This document shows positions 28,701 to 35,874 of a stretch of DNA of 64,000 nt, one piece after another. Both the position numbers and the translations under genes were made by a program. The stretch is taken from positions 17,106,501-17,170,500 of the forward strand of contig CM057469.1 in assembly GCA_030035585.1 (NCBI GenBank), given 5' to 3'. Each line of letters opens with the position of its first letter. Within the stretch, counting starts at the first letter, position 1. Below the pieces are notes generated by a model. The model saw only the letters and a program-made list of their open reading frames with translations, was not told the origin of the DNA and ran no database searches. The stretch is from Dugong dugon (Eukaryota; Chordata; Mammalia; Sirenia; Dugongidae).

Positions 28701-31700
28701 GGCACAATGGTTAAGCGCTCAACTGCTAACTGAAAGGTCAGTAGTTTGAACCCACCAGCCGTGCTGCGGGAGAAAGATATTGCAGTCTGCTTCCATAAAG
28801 ATTACCTTACCCATTCCCATGGAAAGAGTCAATTCCCACGCATAGCGACCCTACAGGACAGAGAAGAACTGCCTCAGGGTTTCCAAGGCTGTAAATCTTT
28901 ACAGAAGCCCCAAAGCCGCTTAACCACTGTTCCACCTGGGCTCTTCTTTTGTAAAAAGATTACAGCCTAGGAAACCCTATGGGGCAGTTTTACTTTTACT
29001 CTGTCCTGCAGGGTCACTGAGTTGGAATTGAGTCAACGGCATAAAACAACTACAGTACAACATACCTGTGGATGTAATCCCATTTGGGAATAAGATTTCC
29101 TTTGTGATGTCAAGGATGCCATCAGTGTAGGGTGAGTCTTAAACCTTACCACTTTTGAGATACATAAAAGGAGATGAGGCAAAGAAGCAAGCAAGCATGA
29201 ATGGGGGAAGACAGATGTCACGTGGTGATCTCCAAGGACAGTGAGAAGAATGCTACAGAAGCTGAGACAAAGATTTCCCCAGGGCTCACAGAGAGCCTTT
29301 ACCTAGAGCCGGCACTCTGAATTCAGACTTCCAGCCTCCAAAACTGTGAGAAATTTGTTAAAGCCAAAGCCACTCACTTGTGGTATTTCTGTTCACAGCA
29401 GCACTGAGACACCTGTTAAATATACTGGTTACTCAGTCCCACCCCAAACCTCCTGAATCAGACTTTCTGGGGTAGACTCCAGTAACCTGCATCATAAATA
29501 AGGCTCACAGGTGATTCTTACGCACATTAAAGATGGAGAATTACTGTCCTAGACATTCTCCCTGGAAAATCTCATCTACTCTCCTGATTTCAACTACAGC
29601 AGGTATGCTGCTAACTTCCAACCTCTATCTCCAAAGCTGCTCACTGGTAAGGTTTCTTTATCTGTGGTTTGTTAGAAAATTCAGGATAAGCAATAGCACT
29701 GGACTTGTGGCATAATTCATGCATAACACTAATTTTACTTTGGCTTCATTTTCCCTTTCCCTTTATTTGCTCTTTAATTTCCTTACTTAAAAAAAAAAAA
29801 AAAGCCACTATATTGCATTTCCTCCCTTAATTCAAGGATCTCTAGCAGACATCTCAGTTTCACCATGCCCAAAACTGAATTCATCATCTTTCTGTCTACA
29901 CCTGTTCTTCCTCCTCCACTTCCTAGCACAGGGGACAAGTAAGCATAGTGGTCAGAAGTAAAGGTTCTAGTTCAGAGTGCCTGGATCCCACTCCTAATAT
30001 CTATTCTGATACACTTCAACAAGGGAAGACTGAGACAAAACTGTGAAATGAAAATGGTTGAAGAGCACACTGGTCTAGAACATGAGCTTTAAAGTTAGGC
30101 TCTGCACTCACTAGCTGTGTGACCTTGAGCAAGTTACTTTACCTCTCTAAGCTTCAATTTCCTCATCAAAAATGACTCATAGAGACCCTACAGGACAGAG
30201 CAAAACCGCCCCACAGGGTTTCCAATGCTGTAAATCTTTACTGAAGCAGACTGCTGCATCTTTCTCTTTCAGAGTAGCAGGTAGGTTTTAACCACCGACC
30301 TTTCAATTGGCAGTCAAGTGCTTAACCACTGTGCCACCAGGGCTCCTCGATAATATAACAGCACGTATTTATTGGGTTGTTGTGAGGATGAAGTAAGATA
30401 ATGTTAAGAGTTTAGTATAGTGCCAAGTACACAGTACCCAGTAAATGTTAGCTTTTATTATTTTTTTTCTTATTAATAGCATCACTTCTTTCTATCAAGT
30501 ACCCTTGTGCTTTTGAGATAAATGGATAGAGTCACAGTAGCAATCCTTGATCTCAGAAGACACATTTATGTGAAGCCAATTAGCTTACAGATCAAAATTG
30601 CAATCCTAGTCTCCTCACTCCCAGTGGTCTCTCAAGTAGGTGTGCTTACCACCAAGGAGTACACAAAAAAATCCACTGAGTGTGGAAGTAAATGTTGGAA
30701 CTTTTATTCATGCTAATTTTTATAGGAAACACAAAGAAGGAAATAAGTTTTATTACTAGTTAACATATGGACTGACTACAGCACGTTCCCTGGGCGCATG
30801 TCAAGTGGTCATGTGTTGATTACGGGATACAAAAGGTATCCTGAGGGGAGCATGGGAGAGTTCCACAACATAGACAGGGCCAGAGTGAGACAGCCTCATT
30901 CAGTTAGACCTGTTCAGTGTATTGGGACTTAATGTCACAGATACCAACTGGCTTTAACTAAATGAACCCTCACAAAATAGACAAGTTGTTAAAAGATACC
31001 TGCAAATAATGACCCCAAACCAACAAAGTTGACATTTCGTCTATTCCTAGAAGTATAAATTTTCTGTTACGTATATTACAAAGTAAAAATGACAATCCAA
31101 GTAGAGCTAAGGAAGGAGCAGGTTTTGGGGGCAAAAAATCTAGACTGAACCATCCAAGTAAAGATATCAAGGAGGTAGTTAGATCTACTAGTCTGAAGTT
31201 TAAGAGAGAGATCCTCACTGGAAATATATCGTCAGCCTCATACAGACGGTATTTAAAGCAATGGCTTTCAAACCTTTTGACCACAAGCCATGCTAAGAAA
31301 TTCATTTCACACAGCAATCCCATACACAAATATATCTAACTAAAGAAAAGTTTCATGAACCAGTACTTACTCTTATTATGTGTGATGCGTCCTGATATTT
31401 TCTATTCTAGTCTATTTGATTTTTTTTTTTAATGCTGAGACTCAACCCACTAAATTGATTTCACAATCTACTGTTTAAAAAATACCGTCTGTGAGAGTGT
31501 AAATAGGGAAGTTTCTAAGGCGTGAGCTCTGGAAGCCTCTAGCATTTTAGATGGGAGATGATAAAAGAACCCAACAGTGGAGATGTGACAAAGCCGGCAC
31601 ACAGGAGAAAAACTAGGGGAGGGTGAGTATCCAGAAGCCAAGAGAAGAAAGGAAAACGTGATCAACTGGATCAAATGCCAAGAGATGTGATTAAAAACAG

Positions 31701-34700
31701 GACTGAGAATTGATGACTGGATTTGGCAAGATGGGGACTTTGACAGAGTAGTGCCAAGTAGTGGCGCTGCCTTGGAGTAAGTTAGGATAAAAGCCTGGTA
31801 AGAGAAGCTTTAGAGTAGGATTGGAAAAAGTGGAGATAGTGAGAAAAGACAATTCTTTCAAGGAGTTCTGCTAAAAAGGGTCACAGAAAATTGGAGCAGT
31901 AGTTGGAGGGGTCTGTGGAATCAAAGGAAGTTTTTTTTTTTTTTTTAAGACAGGAGATATCACATATTTGTATGTTAACAGAAATAATCCAGTAAAGAGG
32001 GAAAATGTGATGATAACAAGAAAGTGTGTAACTGCAGACTACACCCAATAGGAGTACAGGCAGTTTTTCCTTGCAACAAGAGGTAAGGCAGAGTACTGGG
32101 TTTAATGCAGGTAGGTAGGTAGGCAGATTTGGTATAATGAAAATGAAGAAATCCTCTTTTCACAGCTTCTATTTTCGTAGTGAAAAAAAAAAGCTAAAAT
32201 CATCAGATGAGAGTAAGGAGAGTAAGACGCTAAAAGTTCGAGGAAAATGAAGTTGTGAAAGTGTTGCTTTAAAGAGGAGAATAAACTAGGAAAATGTAGC
32301 AGAATTGAGGAGGTGTTGAGGCCCCACTTGAGGTTTGTGACCACATACTCAAGAGAGACCAGTCAGCATGGTGATGTGCTTTTCTTCAGCCACACTGGAC
32401 TACTCACGTACAGGTAAAGAGTAAGCACAGCGTTACAATAACCAGGGTTGGAGTTTCACCAGAGCACTGAGGAAGGGAGGGCAAGTGAGTTGATTGAGGG
32501 TATATATAAGAGAGCGATTACAGCAATGGACCACCGAATCTAAGCTGGTGAAGAATGAGATACATCTAAATAAATGACATTTTAAATACAGTTTTATTTA
32601 ATAACAGTTCAAAACTTTTTGCTTTCAATAAAATAAAATTATGAAAATTCTTCTAGATGCGCAGTTTTCACATTTTGCCAATTGTGATGGTTTCCCCAGG
32701 TCAGTAAATATCATCACCATTCACCCTGTTGCATGGGCCTAAAAGTCTTGGAGTTATCCTTGACTCCCCTTTCACATCCAGTACAACACCATATGCTGTT
32801 GGTTCTTTCTTTCAAAATATACTCTGAACTCAATCACTTCTCACCGCCTTTACTACCCTGGTATTTGTCTTGCTTGGACTATTCCACTGTTTGCTCCCTA
32901 CTGTCTATTTTCCTCTCAGAAGCCAAACAACTCACGCCCTTGAGAACCATTCAATGATTCTTTGTCCCATTTAGAAGAAAATCCAAATCCTGACCTTGGC
33001 CTCTAAGGTCCAATCTAACTGCCTACCTCTCTCCCCTGTTCCCAGGGCTCCAAACACACTGGCCTGTCACATTCCTTAGTCTCATTAAGCACATTCTTAA
33101 GCACTTCCTATTCCCTGGAATACTCTTCTCAAATATTCATACAGTTTGCTCCTTCATTTCATTCAGGTCTCTGCTCAAATGTCAGTTCCTCATAAGGGCC
33201 TTCCCAACCAACCGTCTCACACAGTATGACCCATCAATCTCCTTATGTCCTTACCTTACCCTGCTGTATTTTCCTTCAAAGCACCTACCACTACCTAATA
33301 TAATTAATTTTTTGTTTTGTCTCCTCCACTGGAATGTAGGCTCCATGAGGGATTTTCTGTTTTGCTCACCATTGTGTCCCAAGTGCCTAGAAGAGTGGCT
33401 TTCACATATAGTGAGCATTTAATAAAGATTTATTGAATAAATTAATGCTTTTTCAGTCTTTTTCATGCATTTTATATATATATATATTTGTATGGTAAAT
33501 ACAAAAAATATAACTTATAAATAAAAAATATACTGGGGATGCGTGCGCAAACATTTTTTATGGAAGGGGCGTACATTTAAAAAAAAAAAAAAAAGCTTGG
33601 CAATCATAGCTTTAACCAGTGAACGAACCAGCACACGTTCCTTGACTACAGTATCACAGAGAACCTGCCACTCCCTCTCTCAGGAGACTCTGTCATATCC
33701 ATTTGCTCCCCCTAAGAAGTGAAAACTTCATTATGGGGGTTAAGGCCATCAACCAACTCTTCTGTCCCTTGCCCTTATGTTTCTCTGGAATTTGAAATAC
33801 CATTTTGCTAGCAATGAATGCATGGTTTGTTCTGATACAAAGAAGGGTTGATCACTTACTGGTCCTACACAATTGAGGACAACTGTTGCCTGTTTAGCCA
33901 TTTCATCAAGTGAGGCTGGGTTAGCGATATCACAAATTATTATTCCAACTTCAGACGGCAGTGTCGGTCTTCCTAAAATAAGAAAGAAATCATTTTAAGT
34001 AAATCCTGGTACAACATTAGATCTGTGAGATCTTTTTATAGCAACCAGTGACAACAAATTTACCAAATATACTGAAAGCTACCTCTCCTTCTCAAACAGA
34101 AGATAAAACTGTTTTTAACTGTGTTAAAAGGCTATGAAGAAAATGAATACTAAGGTTACTAAAAAACATCACTGATTTAAAAAAAAAAAGTTCTAACGTA
34201 AGCATTTTTTAAATGACAATCCTGTGTAACACGACAATTTTACAGTCAACTTTAGATGCTGAAGTAGATGATTTTCCTGACTTCCATGCCAAGAGATTTA
34301 TATTATAAAAATAACTTGTCAATTACAATTACACATAATTATGGGGGCTGGGGGAGTGTTACTAACACTGACATCATGAGAACAAAAAAGGACAGATGAA
34401 AAGTACAGTCTGTGTAAGAACACCAGGCTCATAATAATCGGAATTAACTGAATCACTAGAGCAATGCAGGTTTTGGTGGGTCAGGATATGGTCCCCACAC
34501 CTTGATTTGAGTGTTACAAATAATAGGTAATTAGGCTGTATCTGTACAGTCTTGTTGAGCAAGAAAGAGAATGGAAGAATATATTTTAATTGTGAAATTT
34601 TTCTTAGAAAAGTGAAGACAAAAACTCTTTGGTCAAGATTCCGTGTGTTGGTAGTAACAAAAGTCAAGAGCTGTAGGAGAGTCAAGCCTACGTGGTATCT

Positions 34701-35874
34701 TTTACATTAACCACCAATAAATTAGATTTTATATTCCCATCAAACACAAGGCTTTGTGTGGACTTATAAGAAAGTGGGATGAAACTTAAAACAGAAAGAA
34801 TACAGCATACCCAGCACTCTAACAGGTGCTATTTATCTGTATGAGGGGGCTCTAGGGTGGAAAATTAAGACCCAAATTTAAAGGCTATTGGGTCCTAAAT
34901 TAGATGCCTCTCCCCGTTAGAATGGAAGCTGCATGAGGGCAGGTGTATGTGTGTGTGTGTGTCCCACATCTGTATTCCCTGTACTTAGAACAGGATCTGG
35001 CATAGAAAACACCATTCAATAAACATATGCTGGGTGAATGCTGAAGGACTAAGTAAAAGTCCAAACCAGAAATACAGACTTTCTTTTTCTGAAGAAGACT
35101 AAGACTGCTGGAGGAATTTTACAAGCAAAAAATAAATAAAAACCACCAACAACATTATCTGTAAAACTCTTACGCTTGGCTTTCACACAATCGCTGTTGC
35201 TCTACTATCCCCCAAACGCAAGGCAGAGTACAAATACTCTTCAAGAAACCAATGTCAGGTTTTCCTATCTGACGAAATGCCAAGAAACCTCCAGACCCCC
35301 AGGTGCCCCCAGCTGTAGAGACGATGGGGCAGAGAAACAAAGATTAAAATTCTTGACTATTTTTCCAGAGAAACGTGGAGGAGGGCGGTGGGACTCTAGA
35401 GATCAAGGGAGACATTCAAAAGAGGAGAGAGGAAAGAAATAAAAGGGGGGAAAAACTTAACAAATCTAGTGAGTGGAACAAAGACATGTCAATATTTGAG
35501 GCATCGTTTTCCTCTTCCGGTCCTCAAACAGGGCTTGGAGGAGATCTAGGGTGCGACTGTAGAGGAGAAACGCTCATTTTCGGCGACTTGAACTCAGCCA
35601 GGGTTATGGGGGCTCCGGGATGAGAGCGGCAGCGGCGAGGGCGCCGGCTGCCCCGAAGCCCCGTCCCATCCCGCCGCCTTTTACCCAGCTTCAGGGCAGC
35701 CCTCTCCAGCACTCGCTGCAGCTTTTCCCGGCAACGGCCCGCCACGGCCCAGGGTAGGCGGGAGCTCCGCTGCGGGTCCACCTGCTCCCGGGCCACCTCC
35801 TCGGCCACGAACTGGCCGGTGAAGCCTGAGGCGCCGAACACCACCAGGTGGAAAGGCCTTTCCTCGGTAGCCAT
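4660..35874 (-). CDS. SCCPDH: SCCPDH gene, coding span of exons 1-7 (3' part outside window)
   Basis: The gene encodes saccharopine dehydrogenase-like oxidoreductase, an NAD(P)-binding Rossmann-fold protein associated with membranes and lipid droplets in other mammals; its substrate is not established. Seven minus-strand exons of 190, 113, 81, 130, 50, 131 and 118 nt join in continuous phase to 813 nt (271 codons). The products match the human protein closely as I remember it, and human has about 429 residues, so about 158 C-terminal residues are missing here. The segment that should begin exon 8 was not found between 1 and 4659, which is L1 and AT-rich intron. Introns are about 1.7, 6.9, 1.7, 2.9, 16.6 and 0.7 kb. 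No coding disruption is visible, so the gene looks intact. Identification is firm; only the biochemical role is uncertain. Confidence 0.95.
5293..5348 (-). mobile_element. AfroSINE fragment
   Basis: The motif TGTGCTGTTGAGTCAATTATGACTCATAG, reached after a GTT repeat, is the antisense tail region of an AfroSINE. Only about 50 bp remain. Confidence 0.6.
5517..5647 (-). CDS. SCCPDH: SCCPDH exon 6
   Basis: The exon follows a 16.6-kb intron 5 and lies between a TTATTAG acceptor and a GTATATT donor. It encodes residues 189-231 plus two bases of the next arginine codon. It begins [20 protein letters not shown] and ends VGPKLKI. The HDGTWKSA and YGFGDQ motifs are diagnostic of SCCPDH. The donor GTATAT is weaker than those of the other exons but is at the expected place and phase. 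Confidence 0.94.
5700..6950. other. Intron 5 sequence, nothing recognised
   Basis: AT-rich intronic DNA with pyrimidine-rich patches near 5.8-6.3 kb. I see no exon with plausible coding content and no repeat I can name. Confidence 0.5.
6960..8150 (-). mobile_element. Ancient L1 (L1M-type), ORF2 C-terminal part and 3' region
   Basis: The plus strand from about 7020 to 7320 resembles the antisense of ancient L1 3' sequence (GTTTTGCCTGTTTCTAAACT and following). From about 7330 to 8150 it is antisense ORF2, ending in the region that would encode an AGYKIN-type motif. All frames are broken. Confidence 0.65.
8152..8810 (+). mobile_element. Old L1 ORF2 fragment, part 1 (interrupted)
   Basis: Plus-strand translation fragments match L1 ORF2 between the endonuclease and reverse transcriptase domains ([20 protein letters not shown], then an [13 protein letters not shown] block). 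It meets the antisense L1 piece at 8150 head to head. Its continuation is found after the full-length L1, at about 18191-18450. Confidence 0.8.
8811..9266 (+). mobile_element. Dispersed repeat inserted in the old L1
   Basis: A block from GATTAATGTTATGTGTCAAC to AGAACCCAGCCTAAGACAG interrupts the L1 ORF2 sequence. It contains internal near-repeats (CCACCTGACC.., ..GCCTGACCGGCAGATTT) and an AATAAATCTCTCTATAT stretch near its end. I recognise it as a common old mammalian interspersed repeat, but cannot assign the family with certainty. Confidence 0.55.
9291..9306. repeat. Left target-site duplication of full-length L1
   Basis: AAAAATCACATGATCA here is repeated exactly at 18175-18190 on the other side of the L1. 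The duplicated sequence belongs to the older L1 ORF2 that served as target. Confidence 0.95.
9307..11791 (+). promoter_or_regulatory. L1 5' UTR with tandem promoter-like monomers
   Basis: The leader starts GGAGTTCCGGCAAAATGGCG, with a YY1-like motif (CAAAATGGCG, 9317-9326) at +11 to +20. From about 9.6 to 10.8 kb it holds two copies of a 568-bp unit, each made of two related half-units beginning CTCTCTG(G/A)GTGCC at 9754, 10020, 10322 and 10588. The rest is pyrimidine-rich. Several long open frames here, on both strands, repeat with the monomers and are by-products of composition. Confidence 0.85.
9690..10840 (+). repeat. Two tandem 568-bp monomers (four half-units)
   Basis: Anchors recur at exactly 568 bp: CTCTCTGGGTGCC at 9754 and 10322, CTCTCTGAGTGCC at 10020 and 10588, and GCCGGCAATTTGTGATAT at 9903 and 10471. 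Within a monomer the two half-units share the path from CTCTCTG to CTTCTTCCTGAGGGGCTG. Confidence 0.9.
11792..12779 (+). pseudogene. L1 ORF1 (RNA-binding protein), frameshifted
   Basis: L1 ORF1 encodes the nucleic-acid chaperone that coats L1 RNA. Three successive frames (11792-11992, 11971-12318, 12357-12779) carry the family layout: a heptad-rich coiled coil in the first two, an RRM-like start ([10 protein letters not shown]) at the end of the second, and the C-terminal domain with [11 protein letters not shown] and [20 protein letters not shown] in the third. At least two frameshifts break the frame. The overall extent is normal for ORF1. Confidence 0.88.
13203..16996 (+). pseudogene. L1 ORF2 (endonuclease and reverse transcriptase), frameshifted
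   Basis: ORF2 encodes the enzyme that nicks target DNA and reverse-transcribes L1 RNA. The first ATG is at 13203, with [12 protein letters not shown] as in APE-type endonucleases. Frameshifts occur at about 13292 and 13410. A 532-codon frame (to 14973) then covers most of the endonuclease ([25 protein letters not shown]) and the start of the RT domain ([13 protein letters not shown]). A further shift near 14960 leads to the frame at 14970-15470 with [22 protein letters not shown] and the catalytic FADD at 15285-15296. Later frames (15403-15726, 16099-16329, 16239-16814, 16600-16803) hold the C-terminal region including [14 protein letters not shown]. The catalytic residues are present but the frame is broken. 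Confidence 0.9.
16997..18174 (+). mobile_element. L1 3' UTR and A-rich tail
   Basis: Non-coding 3' part of the full-length L1, including the blocks GGTCTTAAAAGCCTGTGAGC and GCCATCTAAGATACTCCACT, and ending GAAGTACAATTAAAAAAAAA. The same sequence is present in the truncated copy at 46774-48933. An internal A-rich stretch occurs at about 18030-18040. Confidence 0.88.
18175..18454 (+). mobile_element. Old L1 ORF2 fragment, part 2
   Basis: Starting with the right-hand target duplication (18175-18190), this resumes the older L1 ORF2 that was cut at 9306. It encodes broken reverse transcriptase sequence with a [18 protein letters not shown] block. Confidence 0.8.
18455..19235 (-). mobile_element. 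Old L1 ORF2 fragment in inverted orientation
   Basis: The plus strand reads as antisense L1 RT (CACAATCGTGTCATCTGTAG, CTTTAATCAAATGCTTTTTC and following). It directly follows sense L1 sequence, forming an inversion junction near 18450. An AfroSINE interrupts it at 18630-18790. Confidence 0.7.
18630..18790 (-). mobile_element. AfroSINE
   Basis: Nearly complete antisense copy, from CCGTTGCCGTTGAATCGAAT to CTAAACCACCAGGGTTTCC. Flanks ACTCTGGCTAAAA and ACTCTAGCTAGGA look like a decayed target-site duplication. Confidence 0.9.
19240..20100 (+). repeat. Ancient purine-rich interspersed repeat (fragment)
   Basis: From ACTGTTCTAGGTGCTTGCAG through GGAAGGATTTTGGTTTTCAC to GGCTTGAACAACTGGAAGGA, this matches in order the long repeat also seen at 31490-32560 and 45530-51000. 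It is an old mammal-wide family that I recognise but do not name. Confidence 0.65.
20105..20312 (+). mobile_element. AfroSINE
   Basis: Sense copy with the head GGCACAATGGTTAAGTGCTC and tail CTATGAGTCAGAATTGACGC, inserted near the end of the ancient purine-rich repeat. Confidence 0.88.
20436..20463 (+). mobile_element. AfroSINE head fragment
   Basis: GCGCTGGTGGCACAGTGGTTAAG is the 5' head of an AfroSINE; the rest is absent. Confidence 0.55.
20470..21090. other. Old dispersed repeat, family unknown
   Basis: The stretch from GGGGTTAACCCTAAGATTGC through GGCCCATGACCCAGGTCTGG to GAATTGGGTTTCTAATACAT has the feel of an old interspersed repeat tail. No coding exon is evident. Confidence 0.4.
21110..21680 (+). 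mobile_element. L2 LINE fragment(s), 3' end
   Basis: Decayed L2 3' sequence: CTTTTCAAGGCTAAAGTCAG, GGCCTCTTTGAGGTATTCCC, then GCTCTTGGAGGGCAGAGTTC and AATATTTGTTGAATGAA at the end. Confidence 0.6.
22249..22298 (-). CDS. SCCPDH: SCCPDH exon 5 (50 nt)
   Basis: This small exon lies between a CTCTTACAG acceptor and a GTTAGT donor. It supplies the last two bases of Gly172 and encodes residues 173-188, reading [16 protein letters not shown]. The human counterpart from memory is similar but differs at several positions, so this is the most diverged exon in the window. The [12 protein letters not shown] strand is part of the central saccharopine dehydrogenase domain. The match to the family, the exact phase and both splice sites make the call reliable despite the length. 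Confidence 0.93.
22557..22898. mobile_element. Non-autonomous TA-flanked DNA transposon (MITE-like)
   Basis: A 342-bp unit starts CACCCATTCCTCACTTATC and ends with the imperfect inverse (its reverse complement starts CACCTACTTCTCACTATC). It is flanked by TA on both sides (22555-22556 and 22899-22900), as for Tc1/mariner-type elements. It has no transposase frame. It lies in SCCPDH intron 4. Confidence 0.7.
23640..23740 (+). mobile_element. MER5-like DNA transposon fragment
   Basis: GCATCCAAAATCACCAGGGG followed by ACTTGTTACAAGACTGATTC resembles the core of MER5-type hAT elements. Confidence 0.5.
23760..23945 (+). mobile_element. Old L1 ORF2 fragment
   Basis: Sense L1 ORF2 sequence downstream of the RT domain (TAACCTCAATAAGAAATATG and following), directly joined to an antisense piece. 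Confidence 0.6.
23946..24600 (-). mobile_element. Old L1 ORF2 fragment, inverted
   Basis: Antisense L1 RT sequence (ATTAAGTATCATGTTGGTTA, CTTTGGTTTCAGAATTATGT), heavily decayed, in SCCPDH intron 4. Confidence 0.6.
24721..24918 (+). mobile_element. AfroSINE, complete
   Basis: Complete sense copy from GAGCCCTGGTAGCACAGCAG to CAACAGCAATGGGTTT, flanked by ATCATAAGTAAA (24708-24719) and ATCATAACTAAA (24920-24931), a 12-bp target-site duplication with one difference. It is a good reference copy of the common subfamily here. Confidence 0.94.
25170..25299 (-). CDS. SCCPDH: SCCPDH exon 4
   Basis: The exon runs from a TTTTTAG acceptor to a GTAATT donor. It encodes residues 129-171 plus the first base of codon 172. 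It begins [20 protein letters not shown] and continues through [15 protein letters not shown], the most conserved stretch of the family, ending at YTRNKMN. Two residues near the start (YW, where I remember QL in human) look lineage-specific; whether they are fixed in afrotherians is unknown. Phase joins correctly to exon 5. Confidence 0.95.
25374..25510 (-). mobile_element. L1 3'-end fragment
   Basis: Antisense to the last ~130 bp of the L1 3' UTR, ending in the poly-T at 25370-25384. The block CACAACATGTCAACCCTCTC matches the equivalent region of the full-length L1. It is a very short, 5'-truncated insertion in intron 3/4 territory near exon 4. Confidence 0.8.
26296..26526 (+). mobile_element. 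MIR
   Basis: Typical MIR core GCATGACTTTGAGCAAGATA followed by CTTCAATTTTCTCATCTATA and a tail AGTGTCAGGGATATGGTAAG. It lies in SCCPDH intron 3. Confidence 0.8.
26953..27033 (-). CDS. SCCPDH: SCCPDH exon 3
   Basis: This 81-nt, phase-0 exon lies between a CCCCCAG acceptor and a GTATGG donor. It encodes residues 102-128, starting [20 protein letters not shown] and ending DISGEPQ. The YRFYGEP and CIDISGE segments are conserved signatures of the SCCPDH/saccharopine dehydrogenase NADP domain. It is too short and fragmented to stand out as a long open frame, and it was found by reading the intron sequence on the minus strand. Phase and content match the neighbouring exons. Confidence 0.95.
27230..27890 (+). 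repeat. Ancient purine-rich repeat (fragment)
   Basis: GGCCAGATCAGGAAAGACTG, followed by GGACTTTATTCTTCTAGATT and GATATCACTCTGCTTGC-type sequence, follows the order of the same long repeat found at 19.2 and 45.5 kb, but is more decayed. The open frame at 27597-27899 lies in it and is not a gene. Confidence 0.5.
28280..28400 (+). mobile_element. MIR-like fragment
   Basis: CAGTGTGGCACAACACATGG, then CAAGTTCAGAACCTGAATCT and GTTAGCTATATGACTC follow the MIR pattern. Confidence 0.5.
28691..29044 (+). mobile_element. AfroSINE interrupted by an inverted AfroSINE
   Basis: The outer copy is sense: head GAGCTCTGGTGGCACAATGG up to the AAAGATTAC near 28804, resuming at about 28945 with GTAAAAAGATTACAGCC and ending near 29044. 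The inner copy separates the two halves. Confidence 0.9.
28806..28944 (-). mobile_element. Inner AfroSINE, inverted
   Basis: Antisense copy from GAGTCAATTCCCACGCATAG to CCACTGTTCCACCTGGGCTC, inserted in the middle of another AfroSINE. The outer sequence around AAAGATTAC is duplicated on both sides, as expected for target-primed insertion. Confidence 0.88.
29440..29550 (-). mobile_element. MER5A-like fragment
   Basis: CTCCTGAATCAGACTTTCTG and CACAGGTGATTCTTACGCAC match the MER5 pattern. Confidence 0.55.
30055..30480 (+). mobile_element. MIR split by an AfroSINE
   Basis: MIR head and core (GTGTGACCTTGAGCAAGTTA, TTCAATTTCCTCATC) at 30055-30168 and its tail (GTTGTTGTGAGGATGAAGTA) after about 30348. 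The AfroSINE at 30170-30347 separates them. Confidence 0.8.
30170..30347 (-). mobile_element. AfroSINE
   Basis: Antisense copy from ATGACTCATAGAGACCCTAC to CACTGTGCCACCAGGGCTCC, of the subfamily with the CAGACTGCTGCATCTTTCTC middle section. Confidence 0.9.
30490..31480. other. Intron 2 sequence, nothing recognised
   Basis: No exon, RNA gene or repeat could be identified. A 119-codon minus-strand frame at 30970-31329 has no recognisable domain and no conserved splice context; I regard it as chance. Confidence 0.45.
31490..32560 (+). repeat. Ancient purine-rich repeat (second half)
   Basis: Blocks AGTAGTTGGAGGGGTCTGTG, poly-T, AAGACAGGAGATATCACATA, AATAATCCAGTAAAGAGGGA, GAGACCAGTCAGCATGGTGA and CCAGGGTTGGAGTTTCACCA occur in the same order as in the repeat at 49.8-51.0 kb. 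It fills much of SCCPDH intron 2. Confidence 0.65.
32720..33445 (+). mobile_element. L2 LINE, 3' part
   Basis: A long L2 remnant: residual ORF2 tail (GTCTTGGAGTTATCCTTGAC), then GGTCTCTGCTCAAATGTCAG, GGGCCTTCCCAACCAACC, GAATGTAGGCTCCATGAGGG and the terminal AATAAAGATTTATTGAATAA. Confidence 0.85.
33860..33972 (-). CDS. SCCPDH: SCCPDH exon 2
   Basis: The exon follows a TTTTAG acceptor and ends before the donor GTAAGT. It completes Gly64 and encodes residues 65-101, beginning [20 protein letters not shown] and ending NCVGP. This is the central part of the Rossmann domain: the VGIIICDI strand followed by the [11 protein letters not shown] helix and the VVLNCVGP strand that normally lines the cofactor pocket. 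The 113 nt leave the phase at a codon boundary, which fits exon 3 exactly. Similarity to the human sequence is almost complete, so the call is secure. Confidence 0.96.
34905..35045 (+). mobile_element. L2 3'-end fragment
   Basis: GAATGGAAGCTGCATGAGGG to CATTCAATAAACATATGCTG is an L2 tail, with a short GT run inside. It lies in SCCPDH intron 1. Confidence 0.65.

Larger units (their letters stand above)
28625..29425 (+). mobile_element. Old dispersed repeat interrupted by nested AfroSINEs
   Basis: The segment from GTGGATTTAATTGCATCCCA to CACTCACTTGTGGTATTTCT matches a very common mammalian interspersed repeat (blocks AACCCCTATCCCTGTGG and CCAGCCTCCAAAACTGTGAG). The AfroSINE nest at 28691-29044 divides it. 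The family name is not assigned. Confidence 0.6.

Noticed and set aside
35524..35684. Extension of SCCPDH exon 1 beyond residue 64 in the same frame
   Set aside because: The consensus donor at 35684-35683 and exact phase with exon 2 show this part is intron.
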